From: Nocardia carnea NBRC 14403
GTDB lineage: Bacteria > Actinomycetota > Actinomycetes > Mycobacteriales > Mycobacteriaceae
Length of the DNA stretch: 60,167 nt
NCBI RefSeq assembly: GCF_000308515.1
Contig: NZ_BAFV01000117.1
Coordinates: 1-60,167 of the forward strand
Direction: 5' to 3'
The position numbers and the translations under genes are program-made. The notes beneath the pieces were generated by a model that did not search any database, was not told the origin of the DNA, and saw nothing but the letters and a program-made list of their open reading frames with translations. This document shows positions 45,677 to 53,860 of the stretch, one piece after another. Position 1 is the first letter of the stretch. Every line of letters begins with the position of its first letter.

Positions 45677-45753
45677 GTGGTGTGCTCTCTTCCTGTTTTC
45701 GAGGTGTCGCGACTGGGTTGTGGCGGGGCGGAACCCGGTGCTTGTGCTGTGGT

Positions 45754-45813
45754 TCAGATGGCGGTGGTGCCGCCGGCGGTGATCACCGTGACCTTGCCAT
45801 CGAGCTTTCCCAT
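45754..45813 (-). pseudogene. Truncated SDR N-terminal stub
   Basis: A 19-codon ORF from ATG 45813, MGKLDGKVTVITAGGTTAI, matching the start of short-chain dehydrogenases (compare MGKLDNKVAIVTGGSRGMG of the gene at 50390) and then stopping. It retains a ribosome site. Probably what is left after deletion of an SDR gene. Confidence 0.6.
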
Positions 45814-45917
45814 GATCACTCCGTTGAGTTGTTGGTTATCGAGGCAGTCCGATTGATATATACACCGAGCTGTTTACGTAACCTAACCGACGATCGGCCG
45901 GAGCACAAGCTATGTAC

Positions 45918-45942
45918 ACCGATCGGTACCAAACGGCTATGC
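45918..45942 (+). promoter_or_regulatory. TetR promoter/operator with leaderless -10
   Basis: ACCGATCGGT palindrome (45918-45927) followed by TATGCT (45937-45942), seven bases before the TetR ATG at 45950. The -10 so close to the ATG suggests a leaderless mRNA, with the palindrome placed for autorepression. A partial second copy (TACACCGA) is near 45860. Confidence 0.4.
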
Positions 45943-45949
45943 TGCAGGT

Positions 45950-46564
45950 ATGACGGAATTGGAGAAGGGCCCCCAGGGGCGGCGCCGCGGTCGGGGCGCA
46001 CGCGAGCGCATCCTCGGCGCGTCCCAGCAGCTGTTCCGCGATCAGGGCATCAACCGCACTGGTATCGACCAACTCTGCGCCGTGGCCCAGGTGTCCAAAC
46101 GCACGGCCTACCAGCACTTCACCAGCAAGGACGAACTCGTCGCCGAGTATCTGCGCCGATACGATCCCGACCTCATGTCCGGCGTATTCGACCGCACCGA
46201 CCTCACCCCCCGCGAACGGCTCCTCGCCGCCTTCGAGTTACCCGCGTCCACGCCCCTGTGCCCCTATATCGCGGCGGCCGTCGAACTTCACGATCCCGAA
46301 CATCCTGCATCCCAGTACGCGCGCGACTACAAGACCGCTATCGCCGTGCGGCTCACCGAAACCGCCCGCGAGGCGGGCGCCACTGCCCCCGAACAGCTCG
46401 GCGAACAACTGGCGCTACTCCTCGACGGCGCCGCGGCCCGTACCCGGGTTCTCAACAGCGAATCCTTCTCCACGGCCGCCGCAATCGCTGCCGTCCTCGT
46501 CGACAATGCCATCCCCGACTCGACCCGGACCGCTCCCACGACAACGCGATCCTCGCGTCGGTGA
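45950..46564 (+). CDS. TetR-family regulator
   Basis: 204 residues. HTH region: RERILGASQQLFRDQGINRTGIDQLCAVAQVSKRTAYQHFTSKDELVAEYL. C-terminal ligand domain is poorly conserved. It is divergent from the F420-reductase-like gene with the SDR stub between, so it probably controls that unit. The ATG at 45950 may be leaderless. Confidence 0.88.
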   Translation: MTELEKGPQGRRRGRGARERILGASQQLFRDQGINRTGIDQLCAVAQVSKRTAYQHFTSKDELVAEYLRRYDPDLMSGVFDRTDLTPRERLLAAFELPASTPLCPYIAAAVELHDPEHPASQYARDYKTAIAVRLTETAREAGATAPEQLGEQLALLLDGAAARTRVLNSESFSTAAAIAAVLVDNAIPDSTRTAPTTTRSSRR

Positions 46565-46661
46565 TCGACGTCGACAACGCGGACCCTCCCGTTCGGTGCG
46601 GTTGTCCTGCTTGCCGCCACGCCGAGCCGGTTCCGGAGCAACCGGTCGCCCTCCGTATCAC

Positions 46662-46688
46662 CGGCGATCGGCGTAAGTTACGCCGATC
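46662..46688. other. 27-bp odd palindrome (operator or terminator)
   Basis: GCGATCGGCGTAA-G-TTACGCCGATCGC: perfect 13-bp arms around a single base. About 100 nt after the TetR stop and 160 nt before the next start. Could be a terminator of the TetR gene or an operator. Confidence 0.5.
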
Positions 46689-46848
46689 GCGACCAGGTGG
46701 GAAGGTGGCCGACAAGGTTCTCGGAGACGGATGCAGTTGCCTTGCCGAGCGCGCGGTTTCCCTCGGCCGCGGCGCGGCGTAGCGGCTGCGTCGTGCCACA
46801 GCCGGAACCGCCCGAGTGAGTTGCTCTTCGAAGGAGGTGGCAGAACCC

Positions 46849-47493
46849 GTGAGATCGAGGATGGAGCGTGCGGCCCTCCCCACGGTGAGAGCGCTGCTGG
46901 ATGCCATCGACACCGCGATCAACAGCAATACCTTCCTGCTGGTGGCGGATATCGGCGTGCCTGTCGCGGAGGGTGACACGGCGGCCGCGGTCGCCGCCCT
47001 CGTTCACCACCCCGGTTTCGGTGAGTTGATCGCCACGGCGGATGCCGCCAGGTGCTGGGGAAACTGGTCCTTTTACGACCCCGAACTGCGGCGATATGTC
47101 CCGGACCCGGATCGAGACCCGGCCCTCATGGTCCGGCTCGATGCGGCGGTCACCGCCGACTCCATGGACCGCGCCGGTTTCGAGCGGCACCTGCGGTGGC
47201 TGATGACCGGGGCATTCAGCCCGTACAGCACCCATATCGAGCCGGGAACGGCGGATCGGCTCATTGCCGAGTTCTGCACCCAGCTACTCGACGGCCGGGG
47301 TCCTGCCGCTGCTACCTGGTTGTTTGCCGCCATCCCGCCCCATTTCCTGCACGACTCCGGCTACTACTCCGACAGCGGTATTCCGTCCGGACCCGCCTAT
47401 TACTTCGACGGCGGCGGCTGTGATTCCTGCACCGCCTTCCACCGCAAGGGCGATAGCGTCCTCTATCTACTCCTGACCAACGGCAGCCCTTGA
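46849..47493 (+). CDS. Unknown protein
   Basis: 214 residues from GTG 46849, which follows AAGGAGGTGG. Mixed alpha/beta with LLVADIGVPVAEGDTAAAVAALV, then CWGNWSFYDPELRRYVPDPD and a Tyr/Gly-rich end (YYFDGGGCDSCTAFHR) that has a CxxC-like pair. No family recognised. It ends right at an NmrA-like gene fragment, suggesting a recombination junction near 47490. Confidence 0.6.
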   Translation: MRSRMERAALPTVRALLDAIDTAINSNTFLLVADIGVPVAEGDTAAAVAALVHHPGFGELIATADAARCWGNWSFYDPELRRYVPDPDRDPALMVRLDAAVTADSMDRAGFERHLRWLMTGAFSPYSTHIEPGTADRLIAEFCTQLLDGRGPAAATWLFAAIPPHFLHDSGYYSDSGIPSGPAYYFDGGGCDSCTAFHRKGDSVLYLLLTNGSP

Positions 47494-47768
47494 CCGGGCC
47501 CGCACCGGTCAGTGCGCGTCAGCAGGTTGCAACCATTGCCGGGCTACTGGGCCGGGATATCGAATTCACCGAGATCACCAGGGCGGAGGCTCGACCGGGC
47601 ATGGTCGCGGTTTTCGGCGAGGACGCCGCCGACGCCGTCCTGGACGTGACCGGCGGCGACCTCAACGACGCTCTGTTGCAGGTGCGTGGCACAGTCTCCA
47701 GGGTGACCGGTTCAGCGGCAAGGACTTTCGCGCAATGGGCTGAAGAGAATATCGACGCTTTCCAATGA
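47490..47768 (+). pseudogene. NmrA-type NAD(P)-binding protein, C-terminal fragment
   Basis: 92 codons starting at the junction with the previous gene: TGPAPVSARQQVATIAGLLGRDIEFTEITRAEA, ending RTFAQWAEENIDAF. This is the last third of an NmrA/SDR-a type protein (QVATIAGLLGR..I.F.EITRAEAR and the final 'ARTFxQWAxxNxxxF'). The Rossmann domain is missing. Not expected to be functional. Confidence 0.75.
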
Positions 47769-47800
47769 TGGGCCGGTACCGTGGAAAGCGCCCCACGGAT

Positions 47801-48898
47801 ATGTCGCTCCCTGCGCGCCTGCACGTCCACGCTGCCGTTTCCACGGACCTGGCGCGGCACAGTGACCGTGCATTGCGCGAGCTCGTCGACGCGGCCGTTC
47901 CGCTCGGCGCCGGTATCGGAGGGAAGTCGGCGCTGCTGGAGATCGCCGGAAACCCGGTCTTCGTGAAGCGAGTACCTCTCACCGACCTGGAACGGCAGCC
48001 GGAGCACGTCCGGTCCACGGCGAACGTGTTCGGCCTGCCCCTCTTCTGTCATTACGGAGTCGGTCACCTCGGCACGGCGGGCTTCGGGGCGTGGCGCGAA
48101 CTCGCCGTGCACGCCATGGCGACGAATTGGGTGCTCGGCGCCGAATACGAAGGCTTCCCGCTGATGTATCACTGGCGGGTGCTGCCGGACACGACACCGC
48201 TACCGGAGGAGCTGGCCGATATCGATCGCGCCGTCGCCTACTGGGACGGGCGATCGCAGGTACGCCACCGGATCGAGGCACTCCGGGACTCTTCGGCGAG
48301 CATCGCGCTGTTCCTGGAGTACATACCGCAGAACCTGCACGAGTGGCTGAACGACCGGATCGAGGCGGGGGACGCGGCCACAGACCGGGCTTGCGTCATG
48401 GTGGAGCAGGAACTGGCCGCCGGTATCGCGTTCATGAACAGTCGCGGATTGCTGCATCTGGACGCGCATTTCGAGAACATCCTCACCGACGGTCAGCACC
48501 TGTACTTCAGCGATTACGGTCTCGCGCTCTCCTCCGGGTTCGCTCTTTCGCCGGAGGAGACCTCGTTCTTCGACCGGAACCAGAGCTACGACCGCGGGTA
48601 CACCTCCGCCTACCTGGTGAACTGGCTGGTCACTGCCCTGTTCGGGGTTCAGCAGGAGGACCGCGCCACGATGGTGCGGGCCCTGGCCGAGGGGCAGTCG
48701 CCGGAGGGTATCCCGGAGGAGGCCGCCGCGGTCCTCATCCGGCGTGCGCCGATCGCCGCGGCGATATCGGCGTTCATGCGTGCGTTCCAGCAAACAAGCC
48801 GGAGGACCCTGTATCCGGACAAGGAGATCCGCCGTCTGCTGGGCTGCCCGGCCGCTGGGCCGATTCACCCCTGTGGCGGCCCCGGACGACCGAAGTAG
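47801..48898 (+). CDS. Protein-kinase-like phosphotransferase
   Basis: About 365 residues (a start at 47765, overlapping the previous stop, would add 12). N-lobe Lys in NPVFVKRVPL, catalytic loop HLDAHFENILTDG and metal-binding YFSDYGLALSS (DYG for DFG). Eukaryotic-like kinase fold, but without the usual Gly-rich loop, so a small-molecule or atypical protein kinase. Substrate unknown. Neighbours are an unknown protein and an NmrA fragment. Confidence 0.75.
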   Translation: MSLPARLHVHAAVSTDLARHSDRALRELVDAAVPLGAGIGGKSALLEIAGNPVFVKRVPLTDLERQPEHVRSTANVFGLPLFCHYGVGHLGTAGFGAWRELAVHAMATNWVLGAEYEGFPLMYHWRVLPDTTPLPEELADIDRAVAYWDGRSQVRHRIEALRDSSASIALFLEYIPQNLHEWLNDRIEAGDAATDRACVMVEQELAAGIAFMNSRGLLHLDAHFENILTDGQHLYFSDYGLALSSGFALSPEETSFFDRNQSYDRGYTSAYLVNWLVTALFGVQQEDRATMVRALAEGQSPEGIPEEAAAVLIRRAPIAAAISAFMRAFQQTSRRTLYPDKEIRRLLGCPAAGPIHPCGGPGRPK

Positions 48899-49064
48899 CC
48901 GTAGCGCAATCGAGCCCGCGTCGGTATCGATACTCCGTCGAGCTGTCAGTTATCGGCCGGTGGCGAATCGGCCGCGCGCCCAGGCGATATCGGCGGGTTC
49001 GACCGCGGACGATATCTCGTGTCGCGTCGCGATGATTTTCGGCCTCCAGGGCAGTCTGATCTCC

Positions 49065-49631
49065 ATGGGCACACTCATTTATGGCTTCAATGTGTCGGTG
49101 GACGGGTATATCGCCGACGCACAAGGCAGTATCGACTGGTCCGATCCGAGCGAAGAGCTGCACCAGTACTGGAACGACTTTGCGCGGGAAACCGCCCTGT
49201 CGTTCTACGGGCGGCGGCTCTACGAACTGATGTCCGCGTACTGGCCGACCGCCGACAAGGCCCCGGACGCCACACCTATGATCGTCGACTACGCCCGGGT
49301 CTGGCGCGATATGCCCAAGGTCGTGTTCTCCCGCACCTTGGAGTCGGTCGACTGGAACTCCCGCCTGGAACGCGGCGACCCGGTCGAGGTGGTGCGGAAG
49401 CTGAAAGCCGAAACCGACGGCAGGCTGGAGGTGGCCGGCGCGACGCTGGCCGCGCCGATCGTGCAGGCCGGCTTGGTGGACGAATACCGGCTCGTGATCG
49501 CGCCCACCGCCGTGGGCGGCGGCACCCCGTTCTTCCCGGCACTGCCGTCGTGGATATCGCTGCGACTGCTGGAGAACCGCACCTTCCCGTGCGGCACGGT
49601 CCTGTTGCGTTACGAGGCGAAACGCGATTGA
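49065..49631 (+). CDS. Dihydrofolate reductase/RibD-like family protein
   Basis: 188 residues. GTLIYGFNVSVDGYIAD, then SFYGRRLYELMSAYWPTAD, PKVVFSRTLE and GATLAAPIVQAGLVDEYRLVIAPTAVGGGTPFF: the DHFR-like fold of the RibD C-terminal/YwjB group, NADPH-dependent reductases of unknown substrate, typical of actinobacteria. Start ATG 49065; an ATG at 49032 is also in frame. Confidence 0.85.
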   Translation: MGTLIYGFNVSVDGYIADAQGSIDWSDPSEELHQYWNDFARETALSFYGRRLYELMSAYWPTADKAPDATPMIVDYARVWRDMPKVVFSRTLESVDWNSRLERGDPVEVVRKLKAETDGRLEVAGATLAAPIVQAGLVDEYRLVIAPTAVGGGTPFFPALPSWISLRLLENRTFPCGTVLLRYEAKRD

Positions 49632-49646
49632 CGCAGCCGGATCGCG

Positions 49647-50390
49647 CTATGCGCCGTAGCCACCGTCGATCCTCAGCACTGCGCCGGTGACGTAGGAGGC
49701 CTGCGGGCCGGCGAGGAAGACGACGCCTGCGGCGATCTCCTCCGGCGTGCCGTAGCGTCCCATCGCGGTTGTCGGAAGGAATATGGACGCGGCCGGGCTG
49801 TCGGCGGGGTTCATCTCGGTGTCGATGAAACCGGGCTGGATGATGTTGACCGTGATGCCCCGGTGGGCCAGATCGCGGGCGGCGCCGCGGCTGTAACCCT
49901 CGAGGGCGGATTTGGTGGCCGCATAGTCGGTCATCCCGGGAAAACCCACCCGTGTTCCCACACCAGAGCTGATGCTGACGATCCGCCCGCCCTCGGGCAG
50001 TAGCGGGATCGCGGCCCGGATCGCGGCCACCACGCTGGTGTAGTTGATGGCGAGCTGGCGGTCCAAAGCGGATTCGTCGGGCTCGCTGTCGATCGGTCCG
50101 CCCACGGTGACGCCCGCATTGTTGACCAGAATGTCCAGCTTTCCGAACTGCCGGACCACGCTGTGGATCAGGCCCGACGCCTGCGCCGCGTCCGACTGGT
50201 CTGCCTGAAAGGCCGCCGCGCGGACCCCCTTTGCTTGCAGGTCGGCGACCACGGCCTCGGCCTGATCCGCCGAAGACGAATAGCTGATCGCGACGTCGGC
50301 TCCTTCGTCGGCCAGTGCCAGCGCCGATGCCGCCCCCATTCCCCGCGATCCGCCGGTCACGATCGCGACCTTGTTGTCCAGCTTTCCCAT
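49647..50390 (-). CDS. SDR-family oxidoreductase
   Basis: 247 residues, classical SDR: TGGSRGMGAA, LVNNAG, SISSG, YAATKSALEGYSRG and IDGGYGA. Catalytic Ser/Tyr/Lys are present. NAD(P)H dehydrogenase of a hydroxyl or carbonyl; substrate unknown. Divergent from the TetR gene at 50497, with two operator-like sites between. Confidence 0.9.
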   Translation of the reverse strand: MGKLDNKVAIVTGGSRGMGAASALALADEGADVAISYSSSADQAEAVVADLQAKGVRAAAFQADQSDAAQASGLIHSVVRQFGKLDILVNNAGVTVGGPIDSEPDESALDRQLAINYTSVVAAIRAAIPLLPEGGRIVSISSGVGTRVGFPGMTDYAATKSALEGYSRGAARDLAHRGITVNIIQPGFIDTEMNPADSPAASIFLPTTAMGRYGTPEEIAAGVVFLAGPQASYVTGAVLRIDGGYGA

Positions 50391-50432
50391 GTACTTCCTT
50401 CTTCCCGGTAGGACTGATCTCCGGCGGAATTT

Positions 50433-50476
50433 TTGACCGCGCAGTCCACAATAGTCATATTGGACCGTGTGGTCAA
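50433..50476. promoter_or_regulatory. Paired inverted TetR operator sites
   Basis: TTGACCGCGCAGTCCA (50433-50448) and TGGACCGTGTGGTCAA (50461-50476) are inverted copies (13 of 16 when one is reverse-complemented), separated by 12 nt, in the intergenic region of the divergent SDR and TetR genes. Confidence 0.6.
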
Positions 50477-50496
50477 AAACCCGTATTCTGGGTCGT

Positions 50497-51078
50497 ATGG
50501 CACGTCCTCGACAGTTCGATGAAAAGCAGGTGCTGACCGCCGTCTGTGATCAGTTCTGGGACGCCGGTTATGCCGCGACTTCGCTGGAAGACCTGATGCA
50601 GGTCAGCGGGCTCGGCAAAGGCAGCCTCTACGCAGCGTTCGGTGACAAGCATCAGCTCTTCCTCCAGGCGCTGCGCGGCTACACCGACGCGCGCCACGAT
50701 GAGCTCCGGAAAATGCTCACCGAGACTTCGCGGGCTCTGGGCGCACTGCGCATGCTCCTCGAAGCCCCGGCCGATGCGCGACGTGGCTGCCTGATGGCCA
50801 ACAGCACCTACGAACTCGGTCACGCCGATCCGGAAGTCCTCGCCCACGCCCACCGCACCTACGAGATATCCACTGCACTGATCGCCGACTGCGTCGCTCG
50901 CGCCCAACGTGAGGGCGACGTGGCGGCCGGGGCGGATCCGACCGCGCTGGCCCGTGCTCTCCTGGCCGCGCAACAAGGGCTCGTATTCATGGGGCGGACG
51001 GGGTTGGACACGGCCCCGCTCGCCGCCACCGCACGCTCGCTCGCGGCCCAACTCCTGCCCGATCGCCCCGTCGGCTGA
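50497..51078 (+). CDS. TetR-family regulator
   Basis: 193 residues. PRQFDEKQVLTAVCDQFWDAGYAATSLEDLMQVSGLGKGSLYAAFGDKHQLFLQAL is the HTH. C-terminal domain helical (ALGALRMLLEAPADARRGCLMAN). ATG 50497 is preferred to 50467. It is divergent from the SDR gene at 49647-50390 and probably represses it through the sites at 50433-50476. Confidence 0.9.
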   Translation: MARPRQFDEKQVLTAVCDQFWDAGYAATSLEDLMQVSGLGKGSLYAAFGDKHQLFLQALRGYTDARHDELRKMLTETSRALGALRMLLEAPADARRGCLMANSTYELGHADPEVLAHAHRTYEISTALIADCVARAQREGDVAAGADPTALARALLAAQQGLVFMGRTGLDTAPLAATARSLAAQLLPDRPVG

Positions 51079-51249
51079 ACCGCAGGGCGCCGGCGCGAAG
51101 GCATGCCGGGCACACGTGGAGTGCTCCGCGACGCAATTCCGAGAGGTGTACGCGCGAGGCGATTGTTCCCGTCACCCCACAGCGCGGCCGATGAGTTTGT
51201 GGCTCCCGGCCGGTCGAAGCTCATGACACCCGTAGGAAAGGACACCGCC

Positions 51250-51855
51250 ATGTCGGAGCTTCTCGTCGACTTCATCACCTCCCTCGACGGCTACGCATCG
51301 GGAGAGGGGTGGCCCGGGTTCTGGGGCCTCGAGGGGCCGGAATATCTCGCGTGGCTCGGTGAGCAACCCGAGGTCACCTACCTGATGGGAGCGAACACCT
51401 ACCGTCTGATGTCGGGCTTTGCCGCGGGGGAGGTCCCGAGTGGTCAAGACGAGTTCAGGCCCGAAGAAGAGGAGTCCGTCGATGAGCTCACCCGAGCATC
51501 CAAGGTGGTCTTCTCCTCGTCGCTCGAGGAGCCACTGACCTGGGCCAACTCCACGCTGGTCCGCGACGACGCCGTCGAGATTGTCCGCGCCATGAAATCG
51601 AGTGGATCGGGGCTGCTCAGCACGATCGGCAGCCTCGGCCTGTCCCGGTCTCTGTTGCGAGCCGGACTCGTCGACCGCTTCCGGGTCGTGATGTTCCCGG
51701 TGATCACCGGGGCCACGGGCGCAGAACGCATCTACGACGGCTACCCCGACGTCGCCCTCGAGATGACCGAGCACCGCACCTTCGACGGCAGCATCCAACT
51801 GGTCGAGTACAAGCCTCGCGTGCTCGACCATCCGCCGCTCGCCGCCTCTGCGTGA
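51250..51855 (+). CDS. Dihydrofolate reductase/RibD-like family protein
   Basis: 201 residues from ATG 51250 after GGAAAGGACACC. ELLVDFITSLDGYASGEGWPGFWG, MGANTYRLMSGF, KVVFSSSLEEPL and GSLGLSRSLLRAGLVDRFRVVMFPVITG. Same fold as the gene at 49065 but about 30% similar by eye. NADPH reductase of unknown substrate. May follow the TetR gene as a second target. Confidence 0.85.
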   Translation: MSELLVDFITSLDGYASGEGWPGFWGLEGPEYLAWLGEQPEVTYLMGANTYRLMSGFAAGEVPSGQDEFRPEEEESVDELTRASKVVFSSSLEEPLTWANSTLVRDDAVEIVRAMKSSGSGLLSTIGSLGLSRSLLRAGLVDRFRVVMFPVITGATGAERIYDGYPDVALEMTEHRTFDGSIQLVEYKPRVLDHPPLAASA

Positions 51856-52085
51856 CGTCGCCCTGTCCGCGGGTCCGGACCGCTCATGCGGGGCCCGGAC
51901 TGCGTAGTGGGCCTGATCCGGCCTACCGAGGCATACGACGCTGTGCTTCGGGTCGGCCGGCTGATCGAGGCGTGAATCGGCCAGGCCGGCGTCACCGCGA
52001 TTCCCAGCGGTAATAGTCCGATCGCGATCACGAACCGGCGACTACCGGGCCTGCTGGTGTCACTGCCGGACCGTTCTGCCGGAGT

Positions 52086-53105
52086 TCAGCCGTCGAGGAA
52101 ACGGAGTAGTTCCGCCGTGACGAACCGGGGGTTCTCTTCGATGAGCCAATGCCCGGCGTTCGGTACGTCCATCGCCCGGACGATATCGGCTATCCGCGGG
52201 GCCACGGTGGCGCGGACCGGATCGAGCTGTCCCTGGGCGGTCAGCAGCAGAGTCGGGACCCGGACAGGTGCCGCCTCGACGGTAGTGCGGACGTCCTGGT
52301 CGAGGCTGCGGTACAACTCGAATCCGCCGGTCAGCGCCTCGGGGCGGGAGTATGTCCGGGCGTACTCGTCGATCTCGGCATCGGTGAACGGCGACCGGGT
52401 CGACGTACCGCCGAAAGCTGTTCCGCCGAAGGCGACCTGGGGGTAGAACAGGGCAAGATATTCGCGGACGTCGTCGCCCACCACCGCCTCGGGAACCCGC
52501 CGCTGGGAATGGAAGGCGATATGCCAGCTCATCGTCCGGTAGGTGCCGGCATCGATCGCCGGGCCGGGTAGTGGGAGATCGAAGTAGCCGAGTCGCTCGG
52601 TATCGTCCGGGAACTGGGCGGCGTACTGGAATGCCACCGCGGCACCGAAATCGTGTCCCACGACGCGTGCGTCGCGCACCCCGAGCTGCTCGGCGATCAA
52701 CGTGTGGATATACCGGGCGAGGGTGGCTTTGTCATAGCCGGTCGGCGATCCGGTGCTGTCACCCAACCCGGGAAGGTCGACGGCGTAAACGGTGTGGTGT
52801 TCGGCGAGTTCGGGCATGATCGGCCACCAGCCGTACCAGGTCTGCGGCCAACCGTGGATCAGTACCACCGGTGTACCGCTGCCGCCGGTCACGTAATGCA
52901 TGCGGACGCCGTCGATATCGGCGAATTCGTGGCGGAAGGTGGCGTCGAATTCGGGGTCTTCGTGGGCGGCTGCGGCGTATGGGGGAATCTCGGCGGCGTT
53001 CGGCGCGCCGCATGCCGCCGTACAGATCATGAGCAGGCAGGCGAGCGTGGCGGCCGCCGCCATGAGCAGCGCTCGACGCGCCGGTGGCCTGGTTGCGGTG
53101 GTCAT
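52086..53105 (-). CDS. Lipoprotein epoxide hydrolase-like alpha/beta hydrolase
   Basis: 339 residues. N-terminal hydrophobic helix ending in the lipobox TAAC, so exported and membrane-anchored. The fold has HGWPQTWYGW oxyanion loop, Asp nucleophile in VVGHDFGAAVAF, and His in VPNAGHWLIEENP, the pattern of epoxide hydrolases/haloalkane dehalogenases (nucleophilic Asp). Export of such an enzyme is unusual. Divergent from an XRE-cupin regulator at 53213. Confidence 0.85.
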   Translation of the reverse strand: MTTATRPPARRALLMAAAATLACLLMICTAACGAPNAAEIPPYAAAAHEDPEFDATFRHEFADIDGVRMHYVTGGSGTPVVLIHGWPQTWYGWWPIMPELAEHHTVYAVDLPGLGDSTGSPTGYDKATLARYIHTLIAEQLGVRDARVVGHDFGAAVAFQYAAQFPDDTERLGYFDLPLPGPAIDAGTYRTMSWHIAFHSQRRVPEAVVGDDVREYLALFYPQVAFGGTAFGGTSTRSPFTDAEIDEYARTYSRPEALTGGFELYRSLDQDVRTTVEAAPVRVPTLLLTAQGQLDPVRATVAPRIADIVRAMDVPNAGHWLIEENPRFVTAELLRFLDG

Positions 53106-53212
53106 CGCGATCCGTTCTGTGGAGGTGAACCCGTCTGTGGCCGGGCCGGTTCAGTCTCACCGGCCACACCCGTATCTGGCACGAAGTCTTGCGGTTCCGG
53201 CAAGATGCCCGG

Positions 53213-53809
53213 ATGGACCGGGAAACGGAAGAAGTACTCGATGTGGTGGGGCCGCGGCTACGCGCGCTGCGCCGTGACCGCGGAATCACCCTCGCCGACC
53301 TGACGGAGAAGACCGGAATATCCGAGAGCACGCTGTCCCGCCTGGAAAGCGGGCAACGCCGCGCCAGCCTGGAACTGCTGCTGCCGCTGGCGCGTACCTA
53401 CGATGTTCCACTCGACGACCTCGTCGGCGCCCCACGCACCGGCGATCCCCGGATCCACCTGAAACCGATCCAGCGAGCCGGAATGGTCTACATCCCGCTC
53501 ACCCGGCGTCCGGGTGGGGTACAGGCATTCAAGATGATGATCCCGGCCCGGCCGCAACCGCTGGAACCCACACCGCAGACCCACGACGGCTTCGAATGGT
53601 TGTACGTCCTCAACGGCCGCCTACGGCTGATTCTGGGCGACCGTGACCTGACATTGCCGGCCGGTGAGGCGGCCGAATTCGATACGTCCCTACCGCATTG
53701 GCTGGGCAGCGCTGATGGGGGTGCGGTCGAGTTGCTGATCCTGTTCGGTCCGCACGGAACACGCGCACATGTGCGCCCCGGCTCGCAGCGGTCCCCGGAC
53801 GACGCGTAA
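53213..53809 (+). CDS. XRE-family regulator with cupin domain
   Basis: 198 residues from ATG 53213 (53189 alternative). HTH-3: RLRALRRDRGITLADLTEKTGISESTLSRLESGQRRASLELLLPLA. C-terminal cupin barrel: HDGFEWLYVLNGRLRLILGDRDLTLPAGEAAEFDTSLPHWLG. This is the common SutR/PuuR-type regulator, sensing a small ligand in the cupin. Divergent from the lipoprotein hydrolase, which it may control. Confidence 0.9.
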   Translation: MDRETEEVLDVVGPRLRALRRDRGITLADLTEKTGISESTLSRLESGQRRASLELLLPLARTYDVPLDDLVGAPRTGDPRIHLKPIQRAGMVYIPLTRRPGGVQAFKMMIPARPQPLEPTPQTHDGFEWLYVLNGRLRLILGDRDLTLPAGEAAEFDTSLPHWLGSADGGAVELLILFGPHGTRAHVRPGSQRSPDDA

Positions 53810-53860
53810 TAGGACTCGGCAGCACAGCCGGCCGATATCATCACCGCACCGCTCGGGCGC

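Noticed and set aside
51741..52031. Minus-strand ORF with a hydrophobic start (IAIGLLPLGIAVTPAW)
   Set aside because: Could be a remnant of a membrane protein, but nothing else supports it; the rest is low-complexity.
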